Shown: positions 1 through 8,658, numbered from the stretch's first letter. The stretch is 47,488 bases of DNA from Salipaludibacillus sp. CUR1 (GCF_021028955.1 NZ_JAIWPE010000032.1:1-47488); one strand, 5' to 3'. Translations and numbers: made by a program. Notes: generated by a model from the sequence alone, not told the origin.

Positions 1-36
1 CGTGATTCGCAGGTTCGAATCCTGCTGGGCCTGCCA
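1..36 (+). tRNA. 3' end of a tRNA cut by the window edge (possibly tRNA-Trp)
   Basis: A T-stem/loop (GCAGG-TTCGAAT-CCTGC), an acceptor 3' strand and an encoded CCA are visible; the anticodon lies outside the window. The acceptor strand TGGGCCT with discriminator G implies a 5' end of AGGCCCA. An A1-U72 pair with G73 is typical of Bacillus tRNA-Trp, but this identity is inferred and weak. Confidence 0.75.
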
Positions 37-45
37 GTTTAATAT

Positions 46-120
46 GCGGGAATAGCTCAGTGGTAGAGCACCACCTTGCCAAGGTGGGGGTCGCGGGTTC
101 GAATCCCGTTTCCCGCTCCA
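46..120 (+). tRNA. tRNA-Gly(GCC)
   Basis: Full cloverleaf with encoded CCA. The anticodon stem is CCACC/GGTGG around the loop TTGCCAA, giving anticodon GCC. The acceptor GCGGGAA pairs with TTCCCGC. It lies 9 nt after the preceding partial tRNA, in one transcript. Confidence 0.96.
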
Positions 121-123
121 TAT

Positions 124-200
<77 letters not shown>

Positions 201-228
201 TTTTTTAAATTAAATAGGTTTCACACAT

Positions 229-302
229 GCGGGTGTAGTTTAGTGGTAAAACCTCAGCCTTCCAAGCTGATGACGAGGGTTCGATTCCCTTCACCCGCTC
301 CA
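229..302 (+). tRNA. tRNA-Gly(TCC)
   Basis: 74-nt cloverleaf with encoded CCA. The loop CTTCCAA between TCAGC and GCTGA gives anticodon TCC. Acceptor GCGGGTG pairs with CACCCGC. Confidence 0.96.
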
Positions 303-321
303 TTTTTTGTTTTTCCTTAAT

Positions 322-398
<77 letters not shown>

Positions 399-401
399 TA
401 T

Positions 402-476
402 TCCACAGTAGCTCAGTGGTAGAGCAATCGGCTGTTAACCGATCGGTCGTAGGTTCGAATCCTACCTGTGGAGCCA
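402..476 (+). tRNA. tRNA-Asn(GTT)
   Basis: 75-nt cloverleaf with encoded CCA. The loop CTGTTAA between ATCGG and CCGAT gives anticodon GTT. Acceptor TCCACAG pairs with CTGTGGA; the discriminator is G. Confidence 0.96.
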
Positions 477-480
477 TTAA

Positions 481-571
481 GGAGAAGTACCCAAGTGGCT
501 GAAGGGGCGCCCCTGCTAAGGGTGTAGGTCGTGCAAACGGCGCGAGGGTTCAAATCCCTCCTTCTCCGCCA
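481..571 (+). tRNA. tRNA-Ser(GCT)
   Basis: 91-nt class II tRNA with a long variable arm and encoded CCA. The loop CTGCTAA gives anticodon GCT. Acceptor GGAGAAG pairs with CTTCTCC, with discriminator G. Confidence 0.96.
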
Positions 572-580
572 CTTATGTAT

Positions 581-655
581 GGCCCGTTGGTCAAGTGGTT
601 AAGACACCGCCCTTTCACGGCGGTAACACGGGTTCGAATCCCGTACGGGTCACCA
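581..655 (+). tRNA. tRNA-Glu(TTC)
   Basis: 75-nt cloverleaf with encoded CCA. The loop CTTTCAC between CCGCC and GGCGG gives anticodon TTC. Acceptor GGCCCGT pairs with ACGGGTC (one G-U pair). Confidence 0.96.
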
Positions 656-677
656 TTTTTTATTATAAATAGGTTTT

Positions 678-753
678 GAGCCATTAGCTCAGTTGGTAGA
701 GCATCTGACTTTTAATCAGAGGGTCGAAGGTTCGAGTCCTTCATGGCTCACCA
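678..753 (+). tRNA. tRNA-Lys(TTT)
   Basis: 76-nt cloverleaf with encoded CCA. The loop CTTTTAA between TCTGA and TCAGA gives anticodon TTT. Acceptor GAGCCAT pairs with ATGGCTC. It is the last tRNA of the cluster and is followed by a terminator. Confidence 0.96.
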
Positions 754-763
754 TTACATAATC

Positions 764-799
764 AAAGTTTTCCTTTTTAAAAGGGAAACTTTTTTTTAT
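764..799 (+). terminator. Terminator of the tRNA cluster
   Basis: An imperfect hairpin (AAAGTTT... paired with ...AAACTTT) closes directly onto a long T run 10 nt after tRNA-Lys. From here to the gapN ribosome site (800-1038) I see only AT-rich DNA and a weak cre-like sequence. Confidence 0.75.
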
Positions 800-1050
800 T
801 CTGCGATACCTCCCCTTCCGCCCTCACGATTCTTAACTGGCTCGTTTCTCTCTCACTCCAAAGGAAGTTATATCTATAAATGTTAAATAATACAAAATGA
901 AATTGTTTTTAAGTTTATTTTTTATTAAATTCTGATAATTTTTTAAAAAATATATGCATATCGGTTGTTTGTAAGTGTTTTCACATGTTTTAATAAGAAA
1001 CATTGAAAGTAAAACCTGCTTTCTTACTTTAAAGAAATGGAGTGATCAAC

Positions 1051-2496
1051 ATGGATGTACGTCAAGATACAAAAGTCTATCCATATCTTTTTAATAATGA
1101 GTGGAAGGAAAGTGCAAGTGGAGAAACTGTTCAAATAAAATCTCCCGACGATGGCAAAGTCGCCGGGGAAGTTCCTGCTATGAGTCAAGAAGAGGTTGAC
1201 GCAGCTGTCAAAAGTGCAGCAGATGTTCAGGAAAACTGGGAAGCAACTGAAGGCCATGAGCGTTCTCAGCTTCTTCACCGCTGGGCAGAAGAGCTGGAGA
1301 AGATGACAGATGAAATTGGCGAGATGATTCATTTAGAAGTTGGAAAAACATTATCTTCTGCTAAAGGGGAAGTAAAGCGTACAGCTCAATTAATTCGCCA
1401 TACAGCTGAAGAAGGATTACGTACACATGGAAGTTTCATTCAGGGAGATGCCTTCCCGGGAGCTTCCAAGTCTACAAAGGCTATGGTTCAAAAAGTCCCT
1501 CATGGAGTAGTATTAGCAATTGCGCCATTTAACTATCCTGTAAACCTTGCAGCATCAAAAATTGCTCCTGCTTTAATTACAGGTAATACGGTAGTATTTA
1601 AGCCGGCAACACAAGGGGCTATCAGCGGTCTGTTAATGGTAAAAGCCCTTGTAAAAGCAGGATTGCCTGCCGGAGTTCTTAATGTCGTGACTGGAAGAGG
1701 GTCTGTAATTGGTGATTTCGTTGTAACACACCCTAAAATCGACATGATTACTTTTACAGGCGGTACAGGGACTGGCCAGCATATTGCTAAAAAAGCTTCT
1801 ATGATTCCTGTAGTACTTGAACTAGGCGGTAAAGACCCAGCGATTGTTCTGGAAGATGCCGATCTTGAAAAAACAGCAAATGAAATCGTAAGCGGCGCGC
1901 TGAGCTATTCAGGACAAAGATGTACAGCTATTAAACGTGTGATGGTCGTTAATAGTGTAGCAGATGAACTAGTAGCAAAAATAAAAGAAAAAGTGGAAAA
2001 CCTCACGGTAGGAAAATCGAGTGAAAATGCGAATATCACCCCGATGATTGATCAAAAATCAGCTGACTTTGTAGTCTCTCTAATCGAGGATGCAAAGAAG
2101 AAAGGGGCTACTGTTGTAACAGAAGGCACTCAAGAAGCAAACTTACTAGGAGGTACTTTACTGGACCACGTGACAGAAGATATGGACGTGGCCTGGGAAG
2201 AGCAATTTGGTCCAGTCATCCCAGTTATACGCATAGATAACGAACTGGAAGCAGTGAACCTTGAGAAACGAAACGAGTATGGATTGCAAGCCAGCATATT
2301 CACTCAGAATCTTGAAAATGCATTTGCGATTGCAGATAAATTAAATGTCGGAACTGTACAGGTTAATGGAAAAACATCACGCGGCCCTGACCATTTCCCA
2401 TTCCTTGGCGTGAAAAATTCAGGACAAGGCGTACAGGGTATTGGGCGCAGTATTGATTCAATGTTAAGAGATAAAGTACTGGTGTTAAACCTATAA
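1051..2496 (+). CDS. gapN: NADP-dependent non-phosphorylating glyceraldehyde-3-phosphate dehydrogenase (GapN)
   Basis: A 481-residue aldehyde dehydrogenase closely resembling streptococcal GapN. It would oxidise glyceraldehyde-3-phosphate directly to 3-phosphoglycerate and make NADPH, bypassing the ATP-yielding step. Visible motifs are the substrate/cofactor segment APFNYPVNL near residue 155, the cofactor loop ITFTGGTGTG near 235, the catalytic glutamate in LELGGKD near 255 and the catalytic cysteine in SGQRCTA near 290. The ATG at 1051 is preferred over the in-frame GTG at 1042 because GGAGTG lies 6 nt upstream of it. The gene stands alone between two terminators. A weak cre-like sequence (970-983, CG core lost) lies upstream, so catabolite control is possible but unproven. 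Confidence 0.93.
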   Translation: MDVRQDTKVYPYLFNNEWKESASGETVQIKSPDDGKVAGEVPAMSQEEVDAAVKSAADVQENWEATEGHERSQLLHRWAEELEKMTDEIGEMIHLEVGKTLSSAKGEVKRTAQLIRHTAEEGLRTHGSFIQGDAFPGASKSTKAMVQKVPHGVVLAIAPFNYPVNLAASKIAPALITGNTVVFKPATQGAISGLLMVKALVKAGLPAGVLNVVTGRGSVIGDFVVTHPKIDMITFTGGTGTGQHIAKKASMIPVVLELGGKDPAIVLEDADLEKTANEIVSGALSYSGQRCTAIKRVMVVNSVADELVAKIKEKVENLTVGKSSENANITPMIDQKSADFVVSLIEDAKKKGATVVTEGTQEANLLGGTLLDHVTEDMDVAWEEQFGPVIPVIRIDNELEAVNLEKRNEYGLQASIFTQNLENAFAIADKLNVGTVQVNGKTSRGPDHFPFLGVKNSGQGVQGIGRSIDSMLRDKVLVLNL

Positions 2497-2502
2497 ACCT
2501 TT

Positions 2503-2536
2503 AAAAGCTGCTCTGAAGTATCAGAGCAGCTTTTTT
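2503..2536 (+). terminator. Rho-independent terminator after gapN
   Basis: Perfect 14-bp stem (AAAAGCTGCTCTGA paired with TCAGAGCAGCTTTT), loop AGTA, then a T run. It starts 6 nt after the gapN stop and also faces the convergent lipoprotein gene. Confidence 0.93.
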
Positions 2537-2557
2537 CTATACATTAGTAAAGAGGGT

Positions 2558-3409
2558 TTAAAATCCCCCGCCCATCATTTCTTCTTCAGACACTTCCTCT
2601 GCGTTATCAAGGACATCTTGAGGAATTTCAATTGGGTCTATTTGGTCAAAATCAGAAAAGATCATATTACTTTTTTGTTGAGTTGTCATCGTTTCTTCCA
2701 TAATGGTCATTGTCATAGTCATATCTATGTTTGCTTCTGTCTGATAAAATGTCTCTTTGTCTACGAAGATCTCATAGGCTAATGCTTCAATGTCAATATC
2801 CTCCATCATTTCACCAAGCATTGGGTCCATTCCTTCAAGCCCCATTCCGCCCATCTGTTCCATTAATTGCTCCATATCAATGCCATCTCCCGCAAGAGTA
2901 ATAACATAGGAAGAATCTGTCGTTTCTACTGACACTTCAGAAATATGCTCTTTAAAAGGCTTAAGCTGGTCTTCAGGGCTTAATTGCGCTTCAGACATCG
3001 CTAACATATCATCCATAACTTCTTCAGGAAGTTTCAGCCAAGTGCCTGACATAGGATCTTCAACAAAAAAACCATCATCTTCAGTGAAATAAGTAAGATA
3101 TGTCATTTCCGATTCTTCTCCCATTCCAAACTCGCCCATATCTATCCGTGTTGACTGTTTTAACGTCATTGGCTCCATGGTCAGCTCCACGTCCCCTGAG
3201 GAATCAAAAGCCATTTCTCCTTCATCTCCCATTTTCATAAGCTGGTTCATATCCATTTTAATAGAATAGGAGTTTAAGTCTTCCATAGCAGACATGGTTT
3301 TATTAAGGATATCTTCCACATTAAGACCATCTTCTGTTGTCGTTTCCCCACAGGCAGTCAACCCTAAAAGAGCTGCTGCAGAGAAACCTGTAAACAAAAC
3401 TTTTTTCAT
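2558..3409 (-). CDS. Secreted lipoprotein, DUF6612-like
   Basis: A 283-residue lipoprotein. It has a signal peptide with a lipobox (GLTAC, residues 16-20) and would be anchored to the outer face of the membrane by the cysteine. The mature part is very acidic and methionine-rich (EQLMEQMGGMG-type stretches) and opens with a segment on the pattern DILNKTMSAMEDLNSYSIKM. This matches Bacillus lipoproteins of the DUF6612 type, related in fold to LolA/LppX lipid-binding proteins. That fold would suggest carrying a hydrophobic ligand, but no function is proven. It is transcribed alone, toward gapN, with an AGGAGG-like site just before the start. The assignment rests on architecture rather than catalytic residues. 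Confidence 0.8.
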   Translation of the reverse strand: MKKVLFTGFSAAALLGLTACGETTTEDGLNVEDILNKTMSAMEDLNSYSIKMDMNQLMKMGDEGEMAFDSSGDVELTMEPMTLKQSTRIDMGEFGMGEESEMTYLTYFTEDDGFFVEDPMSGTWLKLPEEVMDDMLAMSEAQLSPEDQLKPFKEHISEVSVETTDSSYVITLAGDGIDMEQLMEQMGGMGLEGMDPMLGEMMEDIDIEALAYEIFVDKETFYQTEANIDMTMTMTIMEETMTTQQKSNMIFSDFDQIDPIEIPQDVLDNAEEVSEEEMMGGGF

Positions 3410-3642
3410 ACTATAACCTCCAAGTTTGATCTGTCTTTCTCTACGTTTTTAAATGGAAAAAGGTTTCATTTCCAAATTGCTCATCATTAGTCATTCTACT
3501 TCAGTATGGAAAAAATAAGAAGTAATGTTTTATTTTTTTATTTAGCTCACTGATTTTTTCGAAAAATTCCCGGCGGTGACGTGAGTCTTCCAAATTGTAT
3601 TCAATAGGGGATATATATAGGCAGGGAAACATAAAATATTTA

Positions 3643-3713
3643 TTATCAAAAGTGATAACATATATAGACAAATTAATGGTAATCAATTATGATAAAATTA
3701 TCAATAGTGATAA
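3643..3713 (+). promoter_or_regulatory. Promoter flanked by two identical-class dyad operators
   Basis: Two perfect dyads TTATCA-N4-TGATAA lie at 3643-3658 and 3698-3713, centres 55 bp apart. A promoter sits between them: -35 TAGACA (3665-3670), 17-bp spacer, -10 TATGAT (3688-3693). The downstream dyad covers the expected start of transcription. This layout suggests negative autoregulation by the HTH protein encoded next, possibly with looping. The regulator-operator link is inferred. Confidence 0.75.
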
Positions 3714-3732
3714 TAAGGAGGCTCCTTTCTTT

Positions 3733-4287
3733 ATGAAACAGTCTAAAGGAGACGTAATTCTCCATCCGATACGTATAAAAATATTAAAAGCTTTGGCCCG
3801 TAAGCCGATGACTGTCCAGGAGATGATCGACTGCTTGCAGAATATTCCACAGGCTACTTTATACCGGCATTTAAAAGTATTGAGAAATCATCACATCGTC
3901 GAGGTGGAAGAAGAAAAGCAGGTCAGAGGGACTCTTGAAAAAAGGTATACGTTAAATGGAAAAAATGCTCACATGTCTGGAGAGGAAGCAAAGAATATAA
4001 CGAAGGAAGAGCACAGCCGTTACTTTATGATGTATGCTGCGTTGATAATTAAACAGCTTGAAGAATACCTGGAAGGCGACATGGATATTGAAAAAGATGG
4101 ATTTGGCTATACCCAGATTGATTTGCAGTTAAATGATGAAGATAACTTAAAGTTTCTTGAAGAGTACCAGGAGCTGGTGGAGAAATACTGCCACTTGTCT
4201 TCTGACGGGGCTAGGAAGCGTACTTTATCCACTATTATGATTCCTGAAAAAAATATAAAAGCAAAAGGAAGTGAAGAAAATGGATGA
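3733..4287 (+). CDS. Winged-helix transcriptional regulator (ArsR-like) of the ABC operon
   Basis: A 184-residue protein. Its N-terminal winged helix-turn-helix (residues ~8-75) includes HPIRIKILKALARKPMT and the recognition-helix segment IPQATLYRHLKVL, typical of ArsR-like regulators that sense ligand or cell state and release DNA. The C-terminal ~110 residues are charged and helical, without metal-binding cysteine motifs, so it is not a classic metal sensor. The start at 3733 follows AAGGAGG (3715-3721); an upstream in-frame extension to 3595 would run across the promoter and both operators and is rejected. It overlaps the next gene by 8 bp, and the twin TTATCA dyads upstream suggest autoregulation. 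Confidence 0.85.
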   Translation: MKQSKGDVILHPIRIKILKALARKPMTVQEMIDCLQNIPQATLYRHLKVLRNHHIVEVEEEKQVRGTLEKRYTLNGKNAHMSGEEAKNITKEEHSRYFMMYAALIIKQLEEYLEGDMDIEKDGFGYTQIDLQLNDEDNLKFLEEYQELVEKYCHLSSDGARKRTLSTIMIPEKNIKAKGSEENG

Positions 4288-4489
4288 ACTGACACAAGCG
4301 TTGCAGGAAAACTGGGCTCTCATAGCCCCTGTTCTTATTCTACAGGCTATTTTAATGGTTGTTGCTCTGATTGATTGTTTTAAACATGACAAGACAAACG
4401 GACCTCAGTGGATCTGGGTTTTAGTCATTGTATTTATTAATATTATCGGTCCGATTCTTTATTTCGTGTTCGGGAGGAGGAATGACTGA
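4280..4489 (+). CDS. Small membrane protein with PLDc_N domain (YxlE-like)
   Basis: A 69-residue protein with two transmembrane helices (about residues 13-35 and 43-63) and the family pattern ALIDCFKHDK ... WIWVLVIVFINIIGPILYF. This is the phospholipase D-nuclease N-terminal-like domain of B. subtilis YxlE. In that organism yxlE-yxlF-yxlG lie together in the sigY operon and YxlE counters SigY activity. Here the same trio follows an HTH regulator instead of a sigma factor. ATG 4280 is chosen; GTG 4271 is a possible alternative start. It overlaps the next gene by one base (TGATG). Confidence 0.85.
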   Translation: MDELTQALQENWALIAPVLILQAILMVVALIDCFKHDKTNGPQWIWVLVIVFINIIGPILYFVFGRRND

Positions 4490-5391
4490 TGAGCCTGATT
4501 GAAACGGCACGGTTAACTAAAAAATATAATGGAAATGCCGCTGTCGATAATGTTAGCCTCTCTATTCGTGAAGGAATGTGTACGGCTCTTTTAGGTCCTA
4601 ATGGAGCAGGGAAAACAACGACCTTAAATATGCTTACAGGCCTGATAAAACCGACAGAAGGCGACATTGATTTTAATAAAGATTATGCCGGGGACCGCAG
4701 AAAACATATTGGTTATCTTCCTCAACACCCTAAGTTTTACGGTTGGATGACGGGTGAAGAATATGTGAGTTTTTCCGCTGAACTGGCTGGGCTTTCTAAG
4801 AAAAAAGCTAAAGAGAGTACAAATGAAATGCTGAGTCTTGTAGGGCTTAAGGAAGACAGGAAAAAAAAAGTTTCCGGTTATTCAGGAGGAATGAAACAAA
4901 GGCTTGGGATAGCCCAGGCTCTCGTCCACGAGCCAAAGCTCGTGATCCTCGATGAACCCGTCTCGGCTCTCGACCCGATAGGAAGAAGGGAAATACTGGA
5001 GCTAATGAAAAAACTGAAACAGCATACATCGATTTTATTCTCTACCCACGTGCTGCATGATGCCGAAGAAGTGTCTGACGATATTTTTATAATGAAAAAA
5101 GGAAAAATAATTATTGAAGGGGGCCTGAGCGAATTACAACGAAAGTATCAGCAGCCTGCTTTTTTTATAGAAACAGAAAAAGCAATGGATAATTGGTTGT
5201 CTTCCATTAATGAAAAATCCTGGATCCGTCAATCAAAGCTGGATAAAAAGAAATTAACCTTAACAGTAGAAGATGTTGATACAGCGAGGGACGCCCTTTT
5301 AAAAGACCCGATGCTTCATAAGTTAAAACTGTTAAAGTTTGAAGTAGCGAAAACGTCGCTTGAAGATCTGTTTATGAAGGTGATGAGATGA
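4489..5391 (+). CDS. ABC transporter ATP-binding protein (YxlF-like)
   Basis: A 300-residue ABC ATPase of the BcrA/CcmA drug-efflux type. It has Walker A GPNGAGKTT (residues ~36-44), a Q-loop in YLPQHPKFYG, signature YSGGMKQRLG, Walker B LVILDEPVSALDP and the switch histidine in STHVLHDAEE. The ~90 residues after the nucleotide-binding domain are the usual accessory region. It would power the membrane subunit encoded directly downstream (overlap of 4 bp, ATGA). The substrate is unknown; homologues export peptides or drugs or act in envelope stress. Confidence 0.93.
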   Translation: MSLIETARLTKKYNGNAAVDNVSLSIREGMCTALLGPNGAGKTTTLNMLTGLIKPTEGDIDFNKDYAGDRRKHIGYLPQHPKFYGWMTGEEYVSFSAELAGLSKKKAKESTNEMLSLVGLKEDRKKKVSGYSGGMKQRLGIAQALVHEPKLVILDEPVSALDPIGRREILELMKKLKQHTSILFSTHVLHDAEEVSDDIFIMKKGKIIIEGGLSELQRKYQQPAFFIETEKAMDNWLSSINEKSWIRQSKLDKKKLTLTVEDVDTARDALLKDPMLHKLKLLKFEVAKTSLEDLFMKVMR

Positions 5392-6179
5392 TGAAGCAGT
5401 GGGGAGTACTATTTAAAAAAGAATGGACAGAATCTGCCAGGAATTTTAAATGGCTTTGGCTGCCGGTCGTGTTTATTTTACTTGGAGTGATGCAGCCGCT
5501 CACCTCTTATTATTTCGCAGATATTATAGAAAATTTCGGTGGCCTTCCTGAAGGGGCTGTTTTGGATATTCCTCCGCCTTCAGGAGCAGAAGTTCTGGCA
5601 GGCACACTCGGCCAATTCAGCCAAATCGGCTTTCTTGTGCTTGTATTGGCTTTTATGGGAACTGTAGCTGGAGAGAAAAGTCACGGCACACATCTTATGG
5701 TATTAGTTAAGCCGGTTTCGTATTTTAACTATTTAACTGCTAAGTGGGTTCATATTCTCCTCATCTCTTTAAGCTCGTTTGTGATTGGTTTTGCAGGAGC
5801 GGTTTATTATACTGCGCTGTTAATAGAGACTGTCCCTGTAAATAACGTGTTAAGCGGGGGAGCGGTGTATGCTTTATGGATTACATTTTTTATGACACTT
5901 GTTTTGTGTCTCAGCGCTTTGATTAAAAGCACGGCCATTGTCGCTTTTGGGTCACTTGGAACAGCTTTGCTGATGAGCGTTTTAAGTATGTATACGCCTG
6001 ACCTTATGAAGTGGTCTCCAGGCATGCTTTCAAGCCACAGTCAAATGCTGTTTTTCAGCGGTAATGCAGGAGATGGTTTTTGGGTAAGTGTTGGTATGAC
6101 GTTTATTCTTATAACAGGGATAATGATTTTAACCATCTATCTGTTTAATAAAAAGGAAGTAGCCGGCCATACTGAATAA
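5388..6179 (+). CDS. ABC transporter permease (YxlG-like)
   Basis: A 263-residue ABC-2 type permease with six predicted membrane helices. Helix 1 covers WLWLPVVFILLGVM and the last covers ILITGIMILTIYLF. The amphipathic segment EKSHGTHLMVLVKPVSYFNYLTAKW (about residues 92-116) is the coupling region typical of ABC-2 permeases. It pairs with the ATPase encoded immediately upstream to form an exporter. It is the last gene of the four-gene operon and a terminator follows 20 nt later. Confidence 0.9.
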   Translation: MMKQWGVLFKKEWTESARNFKWLWLPVVFILLGVMQPLTSYYFADIIENFGGLPEGAVLDIPPPSGAEVLAGTLGQFSQIGFLVLVLAFMGTVAGEKSHGTHLMVLVKPVSYFNYLTAKWVHILLISLSSFVIGFAGAVYYTALLIETVPVNNVLSGGAVYALWITFFMTLVLCLSALIKSTAIVAFGSLGTALLMSVLSMYTPDLMKWSPGMLSSHSQMLFFSGNAGDGFWVSVGMTFILITGIMILTIYLFNKKEVAGHTE

Positions 6180-6198
6180 ACAAAAAATATAATGAAAG

Positions 6199-6237
6199 AG
6201 GCAGCGGGGCATCATATAGCACCCTGCCTTTTTGTTA
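6199..6237 (+). terminator. Terminator of the ABC operon
   Basis: An imperfect hairpin with closing arms GGCAG/CTGCC and an inner GGG/CCC stem is followed by TTTTTG. It sits 20 nt after the permease stop. Confidence 0.7.
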
Positions 6238-6310
6238 TTCTACATAAACACCTTTTCAATATTAAAATGTTTAAAAAGTTTGACTTTTTCGTGAAATACG
6301 TAATTCGAGG

Positions 6311-6361
6311 TTGTTAGCTTCCCGTATTTTTGATATAAATAAACTAAGGAAACCGCTTTCA
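6311..6361 (+). promoter_or_regulatory. Sigma-A promoter with cre-like site upstream of the fix operon
   Basis: The -35 TTGTTA (6311-6316), 17-bp spacer and -10 TATAAA (6334-6339) form a credible promoter. The cre-like sequence GGAAACCGCTTTCA (6348-6361, complement TGAAAGCGGTTTCC) matches 13 of 14 consensus positions and overlaps the expected start, a classic place for CcpA road-block repression. The first gene is about 430 nt away. The 6362-6793 stretch would be a long leader in which I see no convincing gene. Confidence 0.55.
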
Positions 6362-6793
6362 AACCTTTATGTTTAATAAGTTTATAAAGACAGACTTACT
6401 GAAAGGGTTTCTACTGACGTTTTATTGCGGGTTCTGCTGACGGGAGATTTGATGAAGGGAGGAAGATGATTCATCGAGAGGGAAATTTCACCATTTGGAC
6501 TCTCACCATTCCACACAAGCTATCAACTTACAGTTCCCTAACCGTTTGCTATAGTAACTGAATGACAGACTTAAAGTTTCACAGCATGAGAGAAAAATCT
6601 GGTTATTATTTACAATAGCATTTTCCAGTTTTTGCTGTGCCTCTATTTGCCTTTTATTACGTGAATGATTGAACAAATTTTTGTGAAGTAATGTGCAGTC
6701 GGTTTTGGTCATGAACGAAGCAGGAAAACTGGGAAAGGGGAATCCCGGGACGCTTGACTCGTTTTTAAATGAATGAAAAGAGGGTGGGGAAAA

Positions 6794-7621
6794 ATGAATA
6801 TACTTGTTTGTATCAAACAAGTACCAGACACGAAGATCATTAAAGTAAATCCTAAGACTAATACACTGGATCGGTCCAGTGCACCGGCAATTCTAAATCC
6901 TTATGATGCACATGCAGTAGAAGAAGCAGTCCGTCTGAGGGAAATACACGGAGGGAAGGTTATCGTCCTGTCAATGGGGCCTCCCCAGGCACGCAATGCC
7001 ATCCGTAAATGTGTGGAAATCGGTGCGGATGAGGGATATTTAATTTCTGACCGCCGGTTTGCCGGTGCCGATACGTTAGCCACAAGTTACGCGCTTTTTA
7101 AAGCTATTGAGAAACTGCAGCATGAGCAAGGCATCGATTTAGTTTTATGCGGTAAACACGCCATCGACGGAGATACAGGCCAGGTAGGCCCGGGCATCGC
7201 CAGACGTATGGAAATTCCGCCGTTAACGAACGTCATTAAAGTGGAAGAAGTGGACCTTGAAGGAGGAAAACTTAAAGTCAGACGTAAAATAGAAAACGGT
7301 TACGAACTGATTCAGTCATCGCTTCCTTGTTTGCTGACAGTAGAAAAAGAGATTAACGAAGTCGCTTATTCGCCGCTGCCAAATATGCTGCGGGCTGCAC
7401 GCTATGAGCCAACGGTATGGACCGTGGATGATCTGGACGATGTAGATATTAAACAATTAGGCTTAAAAGGTTCACCGACCATCGTGGGGAAAATGTGGCC
7501 GCCGGAAAAAAGCTCTGGGGCAGAAATGATTGAAGGGGAAGCAAAAGAGCAGGTGGAGAAACTGTTGGCCATTACACTTGAGAAACGAGAGTTGTTTGGT
7601 GTGAAAGGCGGGGAAAAATAA
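6794..7621 (+). CDS. etfB: Electron transfer flavoprotein beta subunit (EtfB/FixA)
   Basis: A 275-residue ETF beta subunit that opens with the family signature MNILVCIKQVPDT. Further motifs are NPYDAHAVEEAVRL and LVLCGKHAIDGDTGQVGPGIA. It binds AMP or FAD and, with the alpha subunit encoded next, carries electrons between flavin dehydrogenases and the quinone oxidoreductase FixC. The start at ATG 6794 follows a GGGTGGGG ribosome site; an in-frame ATG at 6773 lacks one. The stop overlaps the etfA start (TAATG). With etfA, fixC and fixX it forms a complete four-gene module, suggesting ETF of the Fix class rather than the acyl-CoA-dehydrogenase ETF found beside fad genes. Confidence 0.95.
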   Translation: MNILVCIKQVPDTKIIKVNPKTNTLDRSSAPAILNPYDAHAVEEAVRLREIHGGKVIVLSMGPPQARNAIRKCVEIGADEGYLISDRRFAGADTLATSYALFKAIEKLQHEQGIDLVLCGKHAIDGDTGQVGPGIARRMEIPPLTNVIKVEEVDLEGGKLKVRRKIENGYELIQSSLPCLLTVEKEINEVAYSPLPNMLRAARYEPTVWTVDDLDDVDIKQLGLKGSPTIVGKMWPPEKSSGAEMIEGEAKEQVEKLLAITLEKRELFGVKGGEK

Positions 7622-8658
7622 TGAACATAGAGGAATATAAGGACGTTTGGGTGTTTATTGAGCAGAGGGACGGTCAGATTATTGATGTAGGGCTCGAACT
7701 TTTGGGAGCTGGAAGAGACCTGGCTGATAAATTGGAAGTGAACTTGTGCGGGGTGCTTTTAGGGAATGGTGTAAAAGACAGTGCCAGTGATTTATTTTCT
7801 TACGGGGCAGATAAGGTTTATGTCATAGACGATCCGGTTTTAGAAAAATACCGGACAGAAACATATATGAAAGCGGTTGGAGATCTTGTACGGAAATACA
7901 AACCTGAAATTTTCCTTTACGGAGCCACCTCCAACGGAAAAGATCTGGCAAGTGCAGTAGCAACTGAAGTTATGACCGGATTGACTGCAGATACAACGCT
8001 GCTTGACGTTAACTTGGAGAAACGTTTATTTGAAGCGAGCCGTCCGGCTTTCGGCGGAAACATTATGGCCACAATTTTATGTAAGAAGCACCGTCCGCAA
8101 ATGGCAACTGTGCGTCCGAAAGTAATGAAAAAGCCGGAGCCTGAAGAAGGACGCGAGGGAAAAATAATTGAAGAAAAAATTACTCTAAAAGAAGAAGATC
8201 TGCGTACTAAAGTCCTTGAAATTGTAAGGGACGCTAAAAAAGCTGTTAACCTTGAGGAAGCAGATGTCATAGTGGCAGCCGGGAAAGGCATCAAAGACGA
8301 AAAAGGATTTAATATGGTGAAAGAACTTGCCGAAGTGTTGAATGCCACAGTCGGTGCGAGCCGCGATGTGGTGGAAGCCGGGCTCTGCGGCCATGACCAT
8401 CAGGTTGGCCAGACAGGATTAACTGTTACACCGAAAATTTACTTTGCTATTGGAATTTCAGGAGCAGTTCAGCATGTCGTAGGAATGCAGAATTCAGATA
8501 TGATTATTGCTATTAACAATGATCCTGAAGCAGCTATTTTTAATGCAGCTCACTACGGAATAGTAGCTGACGCCTTTCAAATTGTTCCAATGCTGACAGA
8601 GGAATTCCGAAAGGCTTTAAAAGGGGAAGAAGCAGGAGGGGTGACAGCAAATGTCTGA
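7621..8658 (+). CDS. etfA: Electron transfer flavoprotein alpha subunit (EtfA/FixB)
   Basis: A 345-residue ETF alpha subunit. The N-terminal half is a nucleotide-binding-like domain. The C-terminal half carries the FAD-binding domain, with VGASRDVVEAG (about residues 243-253), QVGQTG and the family block IGISGAVQHVVGM followed by INNDPEAAIF. It forms a heterodimer with the product of the preceding gene, sitting in the cytoplasm. Its last 8 bases overlap the start of fixC, implying coupled translation. Confidence 0.96.
   Translation: MNIEEYKDVWVFIEQRDGQIIDVGLELLGAGRDLADKLEVNLCGVLLGNGVKDSASDLFSYGADKVYVIDDPVLEKYRTETYMKAVGDLVRKYKPEIFLYGATSNGKDLASAVATEVMTGLTADTTLLDVNLEKRLFEASRPAFGGNIMATILCKKHRPQMATVRPKVMKKPEPEEGREGKIIEEKITLKEEDLRTKVLEIVRDAKKAVNLEEADVIVAAGKGIKDEKGFNMVKELAEVLNATVGASRDVVEAGLCGHDHQVGQTGLTVTPKIYFAIGISGAVQHVVGMQNSDMIIAINNDPEAAIFNAAHYGIVADAFQIVPMLTEEFRKALKGEEAGGVTANV

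Noticed and set aside
3595-3732. N-terminal extension of the ArsR-like regulator
   Set aside because: It would be translated from DNA containing the promoter and both operators; the AAGGAGG site supports the start at 3733.
4847-5029. Minus-strand open frame inside the ABC ATPase
   Set aside because: It is a shadow of a clear ATPase gene and shows no family pattern of its own.
6362-6793. Short gene in the fix leader (23-codon frame from 6370)
   Set aside because: It has no ribosome site and no recognisable protein; a long untranslated leader is simpler.
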